The notes beneath the pieces are model-generated. The model did not search any database. It was not told where the DNA came from and was given only the letters and a program-made list of their open reading frames with translations. DNA of 64,000 nt from Novosphingobium mangrovisedimenti. GTDB taxonomy: Bacteria > Pseudomonadota > Alphaproteobacteria > Sphingomonadales > Sphingomonadaceae. The stretch spans positions 1 through 64,000 of the forward strand of contig NZ_JANZXA010000002.1 of the NCBI RefSeq assembly GCF_025153475.1. Reading direction: 5' to 3'. Positions 18,137 through 27,587 of this stretch are shown one piece after another; the stretch's first letter is position 1, and each line of letters starts with the position of its first letter. The position numbers and the translations under genes are program-made.

Positions 18137-19878
18137 GGGTTGCTCCTTTCGTAATAGTCGCGGATTTTCTGCTGGATCAGTTCGGAGGTCTGCAGCTCGT
18201 CGGGGAGCCGCGCCGCATCGGTGAACTCGGCGTAGACTTCCGAGAAATCCATGCGGGAGAGGTCAAGCCGGGCGAACTCGTCGAGCGTGAAGCCCAAGCA
18301 CTGCTCGGACTTGGGCTTGGCCCAGGGCTTGGGAAGCTGCGCGCGGCCCTGTTCCTGCAGGATGCGGGTCAGCTTGGATTCAAAGCAGCAGTAGACCTTC
18401 TTCTTGGTCAGGCAGACCCCGAGGAAGCTCGAGGAGCAATAGGTCCCGACATAAGCGCACAGGCCTTGCGCATCGCGCTCGTGGAGGAGGATTTCCTCGC
18501 GGCTGCAGCCCAGCGCAACCAGGAGCTGCACCCCCGGGATGAGCGGGAAGCCCTTGCCCTTGCAGCAGTTGAGCACGCCGAAGACCTTGGACGAGCAGGT
18601 CTCCCGCTCGCCCTTGAACAGGGTCATGGTTTCGGGATCGAATTCGCGCCGCGCCTGGTCCATCGCGTTCAAGGCGACGACCGCGTCCTTGAATTCGTCG
18701 TTGGCCTCACGGGTGATGGTCTCGCACGATCCGTCGATGCAGTAGACGTCGCCGTCGCAGACATATTGCTGGCCCGAAGTCTCGCTCGGCGGCACCGGGC
18801 ACTCGTAGACGCGCTCGGCGGTCGAGCAGGGGCTGTCGCCCGTCAGGCAATCCTCGCGCACGAAGCGGCAGCTGCCGTTGGCCTCGAGCTCGCTGCAATC
18901 ATTGCCGGCGATCCTGGCCGAGCAGGTGTAATTGCGCTGCCAGGCCCAGCAAGGCTGGGTCACCGACACTCCGTCGACGATCCGGGTGACGGGATCGCTG
19001 TCGGTGCAGACCTCGCTGTCCTGCGAGCAATTGCTATCACCCACAAGGCCTGAGCACTGGCTCTCGTTGCGCTGGGTCGTCACCACGGTTTCGGTGGTCA
19101 TGGTGTAGGGAGTCGCGCCATCGACCGGCGCGGTGCAGCTCACCAGATCGACGTGCAGATCGCCGTAAGAGCAGCCCCAGTAGATCCCGAAATAGGGATC
19201 GCAGAGGTTGATTGGCCAGGACTGGGTGACCGTGCACTGCGGCGCTGGATAGTGGTTGCAGGCGTAGATGCTGGCGGGATCGACCCCGCTGCCGCCCACG
19301 CAATAATAGCCATAGATTTGTCGCGGGGTTGCGCTGGCCTCGAGCGTGATCGGACAGGATGCGGACTTCTGCTCGGCCGTATAGCCGGTGTTGCAGGTCG
19401 CCATGTAAGTCCCGACCGAGCCGGTGCCCGGCGGCAGCGGAACGCAATTGCCCTTCGAGCCGGACACCGACATGCCGCTGGTGTAATCGAGTGGGGTCTC
19501 GCTGATCTCGCCTGAGCGCGCGAGAATGCTCTTGATCTCCTGGGGCGAGAAGCGCGCCCGATTGTTCATCGAATCCTCGATCGTGCGGACGGCAGTGTTG
19601 TTGGTGGCTGCGCTGCGCGCCGCGCCCTCGATCCGGTCCGGATTGTCAGCCAGATCCTCGAGGCTTTGCGTTGCGGCGGGATTGAAGCCGGGCACGCGCG
19701 AGGCATCGGGCGATGTGGTCGCCGCACTCTTCACCTGGTCGATCACAGAATTGCCGAACGCCTTTCCGTCGGCCTTCGTGTCCGCGGTCGTCTGCCCTGA
19801 ACTGGATTGGGCTGTGGCAGATTGCGCTGTGCCTGCGCATAGGAGCCCGGCGCAGAGCAGCGTCAGGATCTTTCTCAT
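18133..19878 (-). CDS. traN: mating-pair stabilisation protein TraN
   Basis: A protein of 581 residues with a signal peptide (cleavage near 24, after TATA). It is very rich in cysteine, about 40 spread from residue 145 onward, with CxC and CC clusters (LNCCKGKGFPL near 440, KVYCCFESKL near 495) typical of TraN. TraN is an outer-membrane adhesin that contacts recipient surface proteins, and its extracellular part sets host preference. Length matches F TraN (about 600). The middle region is the most likely receptor-binding part; which recipient it prefers cannot be read here. Confidence 0.88.
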   Translation of the reverse strand: MRKILTLLCAGLLCAGTAQSATAQSSSGQTTADTKADGKAFGNSVIDQVKSAATTSPDASRVPGFNPAATQSLEDLADNPDRIEGAARSAATNNTAVRTIEDSMNNRARFSPQEIKSILARSGEISETPLDYTSGMSVSGSKGNCVPLPPGTGSVGTYMATCNTGYTAEQKSASCPITLEASATPRQIYGYYCVGGSGVDPASIYACNHYPAPQCTVTQSWPINLCDPYFGIYWGCSYGDLHVDLVSCTAPVDGATPYTMTTETVVTTQRNESQCSGLVGDSNCSQDSEVCTDSDPVTRIVDGVSVTQPCWAWQRNYTCSARIAGNDCSELEANGSCRFVREDCLTGDSPCSTAERVYECPVPPSETSGQQYVCDGDVYCIDGSCETITREANDEFKDAVVALNAMDQARREFDPETMTLFKGERETCSSKVFGVLNCCKGKGFPLIPGVQLLVALGCSREEILLHERDAQGLCAYVGTYCSSSFLGVCLTKKKVYCCFESKLTRILQEQGRAQLPKPWAKPKSEQCLGFTLDEFARLDLSRMDFSEVYAEFTDAARLPDELQTSELIQQKIRDYYERSNP

Positions 19879-20630
19879 CGATCCTCTCCTTCCTCAAGGC
19901 GGGCCAGATGAAGGCGCGCCAGCGCGGCGCCGGGGCCGGCACCGTCCTTGAATGTTTCGAGGACCTGCCCGACCGTCACATTGCCGGTCATCCGGTCGTG
20001 AGGCGGCGGGACGTCCTGGCAATCAAAGCCATCGCAAGGAGCGAAGTCGCTCCCCACCATGACAAAGCTCGGCGCTGCCTCGATGTGGAAGGCGCGGAAC
20101 AGGCGCGGGTCGATCCCGAGCGCCTGCGGGGCATCCTCGCCTTGCCAGATCTCGGTCAGGAGCGCCTTGAACCGCGCGGAATCGCCGGATGGAAAGCCCC
20201 GCAGCACGGTCACGCCGCCGGCGCGGCCCATGTCGCGCACCAATGCCTTCAAGGCCTCGGGCGGCATCGACAGGCTGGCAAAGGCGATGAAGCGCGGGCT
20301 CTCGCCAAGCGGCGCTTTTTCCGCCTCAGCCCGCTCGCGAACCATCGCATCGAAATCGAAGACGTCCGTGCTTTTCGACGTCGGTGGCAGGTTGTCGGCA
20401 TAGCGCGCGCCGGCGGATTGGGCCTGGTCCTGGGTTTGGAGTGCGTCATCGTGCACCGCTTCGGCTCGCTCGCGGACCGTCGCTGCCAGGGCGGCCGCGT
20501 CCTCGGCATGCTCGGCCGAGCGGGCACGAATGGCGTCGAGATCGATGCCGTCGGGTGCACTCTGGGCGAGCGCGAGACCTGCGAGAGGGAGAGCCAGTCC
20601 CAGCGGGATGAGGAGAAGTTTCCGGTTCAT
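19875..20630 (-). CDS. trbC: pilus assembly protein TrbC (F-type)
   Basis: A protein of 251 residues from the ATG at 20630, which overlaps the traU stop; a longer frame upstream runs through traU and is rejected. A signal peptide is followed by a helical region (about 30-90) and a thioredoxin-like C-terminal domain with FIAFASLSMPPEALKALV near 112 and FHIEAAPSFVMVG near 185, the F-type TrbC pattern. Two cysteines lie near 200 (APCDGFDCQD). It acts in the periplasm with TraW in pilus assembly. Confidence 0.86.
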   Translation of the reverse strand: MNRKLLLIPLGLALPLAGLALAQSAPDGIDLDAIRARSAEHAEDAAALAATVRERAEAVHDDALQTQDQAQSAGARYADNLPPTSKSTDVFDFDAMVRERAEAEKAPLGESPRFIAFASLSMPPEALKALVRDMGRAGGVTVLRGFPSGDSARFKALLTEIWQGEDAPQALGIDPRLFRAFHIEAAPSFVMVGSDFAPCDGFDCQDVPPPHDRMTGNVTVGQVLETFKDGAGPGAALARLHLARLEEGEDR

Positions 20631-21640
20631 AGCGCGCAGCAGTTCCGCTTGCGCCAGACGAGGTAGCCCATGTCCTCGCCGATCGCGGGGATGACCTGTC
20701 CAGCCGATTGAAAGGTGGTGGCGGCGCCGATCGGGGGGCAGGCATAGCGCCCCTTGGTCGCCGGGTTCGGATTGGTGGCCTGGAAGCGGTATTGCTGCTT
20801 GCGCATCACCGGCATCAGGTACTTGCCGCAGAGCCCCTTGCTGCCCATCGTGCCCCAGGCGACGAGCTCGCGGTGGAGCTTGTAGGCGAAGCGCGAGAGC
20901 ACGAGCCGCGAAGCCTGGACGTGCCCGATCGAGGCCGAGACATTGCCGTTCATCGGGTACATCGAGCCCTGGCAGCCCGCGCACCAGAACATCTCGTCGA
21001 CCGGCAGGTGGACCGTCGAGGACACGCAATCGGCAGCGCAGGCGGCGAGCGCAAGCGGATTGGCGAACAGGACCGCTTCGGGATTGATGATCGCGGTAAG
21101 TTCGCTGTCCTGCCAGAGCGGATCGATCTCGGAGATGTAGAGAATGTCGATCGAGCCCGATTCCAGGCACAGGAAATCGGTGACGATCTCCATCCAATAG
21201 ATCAGCGGATAGGCATACCAATGAACGTGCCAGCTCGAGTAGTTCTGGCTGGCCCCGCCGATCGCCGACGGACCCTTGATCGAGCGAAACCCGATATCGA
21301 AGCCGGGATCGAGCTTCATCCCGCCCAGGTTGACGAAGCACCAGGGCTTCATGCTGACGTCGGCAAGCCGAACCGGCTCCCAGAAGCCCATGGCGATGCC
21401 GGGCCGCAAACCGCATAGGCACAGCGGCAGGGTCGGGTTGGAAGGATCGGGACGGCTCGACGGCCAGATCTTGAGGGCCCCGACTGAGATCGGAAACAGG
21501 CAGGACCAGCAGATGTCGGTGATCGGGTTGACGAAGCTGCCGGTGCAGCGGCCGGGCCCTGCATCTGCACTGGCTGGACTGGCCAGCATCAGGCCCAGCG
21601 CTCCGAGCGCAGCCGCTACCAGACGACGAAGATGTGTCAT
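20627..21640 (-). CDS. traU: conjugal transfer protein TraU
   Basis: A protein of 337 residues with a signal peptide (cleavage near 26, after SPASA). It has many conserved cysteines and family segments including NPITDICWSCLFPI near 38 and FWEPVRLADVSMKPWC near 92. TraU is periplasmic and needed for pilus assembly and DNA transfer. It sits between traW and trbC with 4-nt overlaps at both ends. Length matches F TraU (330). Confidence 0.92.
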   Translation of the reverse strand: MTHLRRLVAAALGALGLMLASPASADAGPGRCTGSFVNPITDICWSCLFPISVGALKIWPSSRPDPSNPTLPLCLCGLRPGIAMGFWEPVRLADVSMKPWCFVNLGGMKLDPGFDIGFRSIKGPSAIGGASQNYSSWHVHWYAYPLIYWMEIVTDFLCLESGSIDILYISEIDPLWQDSELTAIINPEAVLFANPLALAACAADCVSSTVHLPVDEMFWCAGCQGSMYPMNGNVSASIGHVQASRLVLSRFAYKLHRELVAWGTMGSKGLCGKYLMPVMRKQQYRFQATNPNPATKGRYACPPIGAATTFQSAGQVIPAIGEDMGYLVWRKRNCCAL

Positions 21641-22266
21641 GGGCGGGCTCCTTGACGGGGTGGAAGGACGATCTCGCTAACTTCGAGCGCGCGGCCTTGC
21701 TGGCGCACCCGTGCCGGCACCGCCCCGATCCCGAAGTGGCGGATGAGTTTGCCGCCCTGGTCGAAGTAAAAGCGCCGCTGCCGTGCCTTCATCAGCTCGA
21801 GCGGCGCGCCTTTGGTGAGGATGAGCTTCGCAGCCCTGGACTGGCTCAGCGCCCAGGCGAGCTGCTCGGGATCATCGCCGTCGAAGAACAGGAGCTCGGC
21901 GCGCAGCGGCACGCTATCGAGTGGGTTCACTCGCGTGCCGCGGGCATGAATGAGCTCGCCCTTGGCGCCCCGAATATCGGTCTCGAGCGTGATCGTCGGA
22001 TCAAAGTTCCAGCGGCGGGCCGCGCTCGCGCGGATAAGTCCGGCGACCGGCTCAGGCCGATTGACCCGGGCCGCCGTGCGCTGCTGTAGTTCCTGGTTGA
22101 GCCGCTCGGTCTCGCCCGACTTTTCCATGGCGGTCAGCCGCGCATGGATCTGCTCGAGGAGATCGCGCTCGATCACCGGGAAGACCGCGCCTTGCTGGCC
22201 ATAGTCACGAGCCTCGGCCGCAGGAACGCATGCAAGGCAGAACGGAAGGAGAAGCGCGCGCCTCAC
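21637..22266 (-). CDS. traW: pilus assembly protein TraW
   Basis: A protein of 209 residues from a GTG at 22266 that overlaps the upstream peptidase stop as GTGA; the same frame is open for 1.4 kb further upstream but not coding there. A short signal peptide (cleavage after PAAEA) precedes DYGQQGAVFPVIERDLLEQI, the TraW opening, and the C-terminal part has LILTKGAPLELM and FDQGGKLIRHFGI. TraW works with TrbC in the periplasm during pilus assembly. Confidence 0.88.
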   Translation of the reverse strand: MRRALLLPFCLACVPAAEARDYGQQGAVFPVIERDLLEQIHARLTAMEKSGETERLNQELQQRTAARVNRPEPVAGLIRASAARRWNFDPTITLETDIRGAKGELIHARGTRVNPLDSVPLRAELLFFDGDDPEQLAWALSQSRAAKLILTKGAPLELMKARQRRFYFDQGGKLIRHFGIGAVPARVRQQGRALEVSEIVLPPRQGARP

Positions 22267-22784
22267 AGGATCGCCCTCCCGCTGCCGAGGATGTGGCCGC
22301 GGCAGGCGAAGCCCACTTCGGCATAGCGGCTGTCGAAGCCGCGCGGGTGGTCGCTGCCGACGTAGTAGCAACCACGCGGAATGACGCCTTCGGGTCCGGG
22401 GCTTAGCTTGAGCCCGAGCCGGGTTTTCGCCAGGCGCGCGCCGACCTTGCGTCCGTTGACCAGGACCTCGGTGCCCTCGTGGCTCACCATATCGCCCGGC
22501 AGGCCAAGGACGCGCTTGCCGAAAAGATGCGGACCTTTCCCGAAATGCCTCTCCAGCAGCGGCGAGGCTGGCGGCTCGAAGAAGATCAGGCTGCCGCGTG
22601 CGATCGGGGCCGACTTGTCGAGCCAGAAGGCCCAGTTGGGCAGGCTCGGGCTCGAATTGATGAGAAACGCATGGTCCTCGCCGAAAGCGGCAATCGGCGC
22701 CCAGGCAAACGGCAAGGCGACAATCCCGGTGAGGAGCAGCGGACGCCGGACCCGGCGCAGCGTGCGGGCGACAAGATCCGTCAT
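22263..22784 (-). CDS. S26-family signal peptidase (TraF of RP4/Ti type)
   Basis: A protein of 173 residues with one N-terminal membrane segment (about 15-35). Catalytic features of S26 peptidases are visible: a Ser-rich NSSPSLPNW near 43 and the Lys box FGKRVLGLPGD near 88, followed by RGCYYVGSDHPRGFDSRY near 137. Such peptidases mature pilins, and the RP4 relative circularises them. Classical F relies on host leader peptidase; a dedicated S26 enzyme inside an F-type operon is a feature of some alphaproteobacterial systems. It probably processes TraA. It overlaps trbI and traW by 4 nt. Confidence 0.82.
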   Translation of the reverse strand: MTDLVARTLRRVRRPLLLTGIVALPFAWAPIAAFGEDHAFLINSSPSLPNWAFWLDKSAPIARGSLIFFEPPASPLLERHFGKGPHLFGKRVLGLPGDMVSHEGTEVLVNGRKVGARLAKTRLGLKLSPGPEGVIPRGCYYVGSDHPRGFDSRYAEVGFACRGHILGSGRAIL

Positions 22785-23167
22785 GGCCGCTTCTCCCGGC
22801 CAAGCTTGGCGGCAACGCGCTGCTCGAGTTCAGCCGTGGCATCGGGGACATCGCCGGCCAGCACCGCTTCGGCGACCAGAACCACCCGGCCATTGCGGCC
22901 CATTTCGCGAACCGCGGCCTCGGCGGCCTGGAGGTAAGCCAGCGTCCTTGCCTGCCCGTCCTCGGGCGCCTTGCCGCTGCGCGCTTCGGCATCGACGAAG
23001 CGCGCAATCGTTTCAGACAGGCGCACGGTGACGAGCTGCTCGCGGGGACGCGCCACTTCGCGGCTGACCCACGCGCCCCACAGAAGGAGGCAGACCGCGA
23101 GGAGAACCGCGCCCAGACGGATCGCCAGCGTGCGATTAAAAGATTGTAATAGGGTCGTGTCAGCCAT
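22781..23167 (-). CDS. trbI: F-type TrbI protein
   Basis: A protein of 128 residues with a short cytoplasmic start, one membrane helix (about 18-35) and a periplasmic helical part that includes VLVAEAVLAGDVPDATAEL. This fits TrbI of F-type systems, an inner-membrane protein that modulates pilus retraction. It overlaps the upstream small gene by 8 nt and the peptidase gene by 4 nt. Confidence 0.75.
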   Translation of the reverse strand: MADTTLLQSFNRTLAIRLGAVLLAVCLLLWGAWVSREVARPREQLVTVRLSETIARFVDAEARSGKAPEDGQARTLAYLQAAEAAVREMGRNGRVVLVAEAVLAGDVPDATAELEQRVAAKLGREKRP

Positions 23168-23546
23168 TGTCGGTCTCCCGGGGATCTGCCGGAGCGAGCG
23201 CGGTTTCGAGGCGCTTCAAGAACCGCGGTGCGCGTGCCAGCAGCACGCCGAGCGAGGTCGCGAGGAACACGCCCTGGAGATCCTGCGAAAACGCGATCCG
23301 CCGGATCGCGCTCGCTTCGCGGTAATGGTCGGCAAGGTTGGCGAGCTGCGTGAACAGGAGCCCCAGGTCCCAGCCCGCAAGGAACAAGAAAGCAAAGAGC
23401 GGCAGTCCGAGCACGATCAGCAGGCTCGAGACGGCAAAACGCGAGGCCTCGATGAGGACAAAGCATGTCCCCTGCAGAAACGGTAGCAAGCGCTGCGGCG
23501 GCGACCACACGCCGATGTGGTCGAAGGGCGTCTGGTGAAAGGCCAT
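23160..23546 (-). CDS. membrane protein of unknown function in tra operon
   Basis: A protein of 128 residues with two or three hydrophobic segments (about 28-62 and 95-105) and a positively charged loop. I do not recognise a named family. Its 1-nt overlap with traC and 8-nt overlap with trbI place it firmly in the operon, so a role in the inner-membrane part of the transfer apparatus is likely. F itself has different small genes at this position. Confidence 0.7.
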   Translation of the reverse strand: MAFHQTPFDHIGVWSPPQRLLPFLQGTCFVLIEASRFAVSSLLIVLGLPLFAFLFLAGWDLGLLFTQLANLADHYREASAIRRIAFSQDLQGVFLATSLGVLLARAPRFLKRLETALAPADPRETDNG

Positions 23547-26098
23547 CAGCGCTCTCCCAGCGGCAAACCCGCCACCTTGCGGATCGCATCGGCGAGCGGC
23601 ATGCCGCGGGCCTCGAGCGCCTGGATCGCGGCGTAGGTGTCAGGGTCGGACGAGAAAATGGTCGCCGAGAGCGGATCAAGGACCAGACGGCCAATCGCTT
23701 CGGTCTCCGGGCCTTTGATGAAGATCTCGGAATATTCCGCGCCCGAGCGCTTCAGGGACCGGATCAGGGTCTCGGTACGATCGTCCATGTCGAGCCGGGC
23801 GCTTTGCCGGAAATCGGCAATCGTCTCGGCCTTCTGCTGGAGGATCAGCATCCAGTCGCTGTTCTCGAGTGCGGCGCGGGCGCCGTCCGACTTGTAGTAG
23901 TCGTTGAGCGACTGGGTGGCGGTCGCGAGCGCGCCGCCATATTTGCGCGCAGTGCGGGCATAGGTCTCGACGAACTCGCCCATCGAGCCGCCCCGTAGCA
24001 TCGACCAGGCCTCGTCGATCAGCAGCAGCTTGCGCGTTGCTCGCGACGTGCGCGTCATGGCCTGGCCGGTCATGAACATGATCGCCGAGAGGACGACGCT
24101 TCTGAGCTCCTCCCGGCTCGCAAGGTCGCTCATCTCGAAGACCGTGAAATCAACGTCGAGCGCGAAGCTGGCCTGCCCTGAAAAGAACCCGCCGTAGCTG
24201 CCGCCCCGGCAATAGGGCGCGATGGCGGTCGCGAGGTTAGCCCCAAGCTCGCCGCCGCCCGCGCCGAGGGCGGCCGCAATATCGTCGATACTGCCACCGC
24301 TGCCGAGCGTGTCCCAGACTGTCGTCACCGCCCGGTCGATGAGGCCGCGCTCGGTATCGCTCGGCTTGTCATCGTGCCGCGCCATCTGGCCGATGATCGC
24401 CTTGATCATAGCAAAACAGTCGAGCCGGTAGTCCTCATCGCTCGCCGCCCGGGCATCGTCGACCATCGAGAAAGGGTTGAGCGAGAAGCCCGCTGCCAGC
24501 GTAAACTCCACGAAGCGGCCGCCCTGAAGCTTGACCGAGTGCTCGAACGAGCGGCCATCGTCGATCACGACGACCTTGGCGCCCGCGCCGCGCAGGGCCG
24601 CGCAAAGCTCCTGGAGCAGGACCGACTTGCCCGACCCCGATTTGCCGCAGATGGCGATGTTGTGGTTGCCCGCCCCGTTCTCGAAGGGCGACCACCAGAA
24701 AGGCTGACCGCGGCGACCGACAAGCAGGAGATGCGGAACTGCGCGGCCAAGATATTCACCCTGCATCGGCGCGATATTGGCCGCCGTGGTCGAAAGCATC
24801 GTGCGCATGCGCTTCAGCCGAAGCATGTCGTCCGCCAGCCCATCGGCGAGGCTCAAGGGGAAGGCCGCGACCAGGCCCTGGAGCTGGAGAAAGCGTTCGT
24901 CGGCGAGATCCCAGCCCGCCGCCTTGAAGATCGCCTTGATCACCCGCTCGTGCGCATCGCCTTGGCCGAGCGGCGAATAGCTCGTGAGCCCGTAGAACAG
25001 CTTCACCAGCTTCTTGCCGGCCTGCAGCTCGTTCTGGACATGCCGCCACTCGGCCGACTGGTCGGCAAGCTTGGGCAAAAAACGTGCGCTTTTGGTCTGG
25101 CTGAGGCTCGTGGTGCGCATGAACTTGTAGCCCGCGCGTGCCGAGGCCGCTTCCTGGTCGGGATAGACCAGACACAGCATTGTTGCGGTCGGACAGGGAA
25201 ACCGCAGCTTGTCGGTGAACATGTCGCCGATGAGGCGCGCGCATTCCCAGGGCGCCCAGCGTTCGGGGAACGCGCGCACGGCAAAATGGCGCAGATCGAA
25301 GCTGTCGGGCAGGCATTCCCCGACTTCGGGATGGCCAGCGCGGTCGCGGCCGATCTCGCGGAACCGCTCGGTTCGCAGCACCATGCGGTCGTCCTCGACC
25401 TCGAGCTCGATGTCGCTGCGGATCGCCTGGACGTCGATCTGCTCGAGCGGATTCCAGCTTTCGCGCTCGGGTTCGCGGGCCGTGGTCGGCGACGTCAGCT
25501 CATCGATCAGTCCGATCAGCGCCGAAGGCCGCAGCGCATGGGCTTCGAGGCCCAGCGAATGGATAAGCCCCAGGAGCCCTTCGCGGCATTCGGCGAGTTC
25601 GGCATCGGTGACGCTGGCACTTTCGGGCACGCCCAAGGAGACGATCAGACGGCTGCTGCGGACATGGAAGGGCGCATGCGCCGAACCGCTCTCCCAGACG
25701 AGATCGTAGAACCGGGCAATCCGTTCGCGCGCGATCGCCTCGTAGATCCCGCCCTGTTCGTAGCGGGGGGCGAACCACGGCGAAACGACCTGCCCGATGC
25801 GCGGGCTCGCAAAATTGAGCACCTGCAGGCAGGCTCCCTGGGGTAGCCCTTCGGAGAAGAACTGGCCCAGGATTTCGCCGGTGCGCTCATCGGCGCCGAT
25901 GAGCGGAGTCACCTCGAGGATGAAACCCTTGGAGCGGGCATTGCGGTAAAGCCCGGCGCTCTCGTCGAAGACCCGGTAAGGGAGCCAGTCCGAGAGCATA
26001 TCGAGGCCGAAGCTCGTGCGCGGCTTTTCGGCCGAGGCCGTGTCCGCGAACAGCGAGCCCATCAGCGCGTCGCGCGCCCTGGCAAGCGAGAGAGTCAT
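23546..26098 (-). CDS. traC: type IV secretion ATPase TraC (VirB4 class)
   Basis: A protein of 850 residues. The N-terminal TraC_F_IV region (about 30-270) is followed by the ATPase core: Walker A CGKSGSGKSVLL near 485 and Walker B KLLLIDEAWSML near 695, then GGALATATQSLNDYY near 725 with the VirB4 Gln motif. TraC powers pilus assembly at the inner membrane. Length and motif spacing are those of an intact VirB4-class ATPase. The start is translationally coupled to traV. Confidence 0.93.
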   Translation of the reverse strand: MTLSLARARDALMGSLFADTASAEKPRTSFGLDMLSDWLPYRVFDESAGLYRNARSKGFILEVTPLIGADERTGEILGQFFSEGLPQGACLQVLNFASPRIGQVVSPWFAPRYEQGGIYEAIARERIARFYDLVWESGSAHAPFHVRSSRLIVSLGVPESASVTDAELAECREGLLGLIHSLGLEAHALRPSALIGLIDELTSPTTAREPERESWNPLEQIDVQAIRSDIELEVEDDRMVLRTERFREIGRDRAGHPEVGECLPDSFDLRHFAVRAFPERWAPWECARLIGDMFTDKLRFPCPTATMLCLVYPDQEAASARAGYKFMRTTSLSQTKSARFLPKLADQSAEWRHVQNELQAGKKLVKLFYGLTSYSPLGQGDAHERVIKAIFKAAGWDLADERFLQLQGLVAAFPLSLADGLADDMLRLKRMRTMLSTTAANIAPMQGEYLGRAVPHLLLVGRRGQPFWWSPFENGAGNHNIAICGKSGSGKSVLLQELCAALRGAGAKVVVIDDGRSFEHSVKLQGGRFVEFTLAAGFSLNPFSMVDDARAASDEDYRLDCFAMIKAIIGQMARHDDKPSDTERGLIDRAVTTVWDTLGSGGSIDDIAAALGAGGGELGANLATAIAPYCRGGSYGGFFSGQASFALDVDFTVFEMSDLASREELRSVVLSAIMFMTGQAMTRTSRATRKLLLIDEAWSMLRGGSMGEFVETYARTARKYGGALATATQSLNDYYKSDGARAALENSDWMLILQQKAETIADFRQSARLDMDDRTETLIRSLKRSGAEYSEIFIKGPETEAIGRLVLDPLSATIFSSDPDTYAAIQALEARGMPLADAIRKVAGLPLGER

Positions 26099-26721
26099 GG
26101 CTTTTGACCTTCCTGAGGAGCGGGCTCCTCCATTTGCGCATCAGGGTGGGGGACCCGGGCCGGGAGGGAGGCAGTCCCAGGTCCCCCGGCCGGCGCGTGC
26201 TGCAAGGGGGCAGTGAGCACGTCCGGCAAGGCGGTGGTGGTAGGATCGGCAGGCAGATCGGCCGGGGGACCGATCGGGCGCGGCGGCTCTGCCGCGCTCT
26301 CGGGACGGCGCGCAGCACTCACCGCACGGGCGAGTGCCCGAGCGACTTCGCGGCGGCTCGCCGGATCCTGAAACTGGCTCGCTGCGCTCGTCGGCAGTGG
26401 GACCTCGACGACCCGCGCTTCATGCGTGCGTCCATTGTCGTCGCGATAGGCCGCCAGAACGACGCGCAGCCGTCCCTCTGATATCTGCGGCAGGACGCGT
26501 GCCGAGGGACGGCTGGTTGCTTCGGGCGCTTTGCCGGATGCCTGGGTGGCTGCTTCATCGATCACCGAGGTTGGCGCGCAATTGCCCTCCGGCGCGCGGC
26601 ACGAGAAGCTCCCCTTGACGTTGCCGCCGAGCACCGCGCAGCCGCTGGTCGCGACAGCGAGGGCGGCGAGCGCCGCAAATCGCAGGGGCGCGAGGGAAAG
26701 TCTGTTGGGCTTGCGCATCAC
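26095..26721 (-). CDS. traV: lipoprotein TraV
   Basis: A protein of 208 residues. A signal peptide ends in a lipobox with Cys at residue 28 (AVATSGC), followed by GNVKGSFSCRAPEGNCAPT with two more cysteines, the TraV pattern. The C-terminal part is Pro/Ala-rich. TraV anchors the TraK/TraB core complex to the outer membrane. Overlaps with both neighbours are 4 nt. Confidence 0.85.
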   Translation of the reverse strand: MMRKPNRLSLAPLRFAALAALAVATSGCAVLGGNVKGSFSCRAPEGNCAPTSVIDEAATQASGKAPEATSRPSARVLPQISEGRLRVVLAAYRDDNGRTHEARVVEVPLPTSAASQFQDPASRREVARALARAVSAARRPESAAEPPRPIGPPADLPADPTTTALPDVLTAPLQHAPAGGPGTASLPARVPHPDAQMEEPAPQEGQKP

Positions 26722-27587
26722 TGGCCTCCCTTGCTCGGGGTAAGGCCAAGGAAGCGGCGGATCTCGCTTGCCGGTCGATAGCCCTGCAGAACCGCGCCGT
26801 CGCTCGCTCGCACCAGCACCGGCGTGCCGTTGAAGCCATTCGCCTTGGCGAATGCCTCGTTCGCATCGAGGCCCTTGGGCTTGCAGCCAGGTCGCGCTTG
26901 TGGCGCCTCTCCGGCATAGGCGGCGTGAAGTGCGGCGGCCGGATCGAGCGCGCAGAGAACAGCCTCGGAGAGCGCGCGACTCTTGGCTCCGAAGATCGAG
27001 ATCGGCCGTTCCTCGACCTGGACGCCCGCCTTGGCGAGCTCGCCGGTCAGGCGCTGGCAGTAGCCGCAGTGGAAGTCCGAAAAGACTACGACTTTGGGGC
27101 CTGCCGGATTGCCCCAGCGCACAGCGCCATCGGCGGGCAGCTTGGCGAGATCGACCTTGGCCGGAGGCGCGTTCGCCGGCTCGTCTTCCTGCCCCTTGCT
27201 GTCGCCGCCCGCGCGCGCAGCGCCGGCAGCAATGAGGTCAGGGTTGAGCTCGAGCAGGCGCGCTGCCGTCACATCACGGCGCGTCTCCATGTCGTAGAGC
27301 CGGCCGACCAGGAGGTATCGGGCACTCTCATCGACGTAGAACAGCGTGCTCCCCGACACGACTTCGCACAGTCCGCCGAAGCCCTCGCAGGTGAGCGCGT
27401 CGATCGGCGTCTTGGGAAGGCGCGCCTTGAGCGCGGCGCGCACCGCGCTCGAGGTGTCGCTCGCCTGTGCCGGCGCGGAGGTCACCGCCGCGAGACCGAG
27501 GCTGACGACGGCGAAGGCCGTGGTGACGGCAAGCGCTGCCGTCGCGGCGCGGGCTTTGAAGCCCGGCCGGAAATCCGTGTAATTCAT
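26718..27587 (-). CDS. DsbC-like disulfide isomerase of the tra operon
   Basis: A protein of 289 residues with an N-terminal membrane or signal segment (about 14-42), a DsbC-like dimerisation region (about 45-110, VSGSTLFYVDESARYLLVGRL), a linker, and a thioredoxin fold with CGYC in VVFSDFHCGYCQRLTGEL near 172-187 and the cis-Pro in NGFNGTPVLV near 253. It likely isomerises disulfides in TraN, TraU and TraH, which carry many cysteines. It lies between traB and traV, a common place for dsbC in F-type operons. Confidence 0.88.
   Translation of the reverse strand: MNYTDFRPGFKARAATAALAVTTAFAVVSLGLAAVTSAPAQASDTSSAVRAALKARLPKTPIDALTCEGFGGLCEVVSGSTLFYVDESARYLLVGRLYDMETRRDVTAARLLELNPDLIAAGAARAGGDSKGQEDEPANAPPAKVDLAKLPADGAVRWGNPAGPKVVVFSDFHCGYCQRLTGELAKAGVQVEERPISIFGAKSRALSEAVLCALDPAAALHAAYAGEAPQARPGCKPKGLDANEAFAKANGFNGTPVLVRASDGAVLQGYRPASEIRRFLGLTPSKGGQ

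Noticed and set aside
24374..25846. 490-codon plus-strand frame opposite traC
   Set aside because: Antisense to the intact VirB4-class ATPase, Arg/Glu-rich and without motifs.
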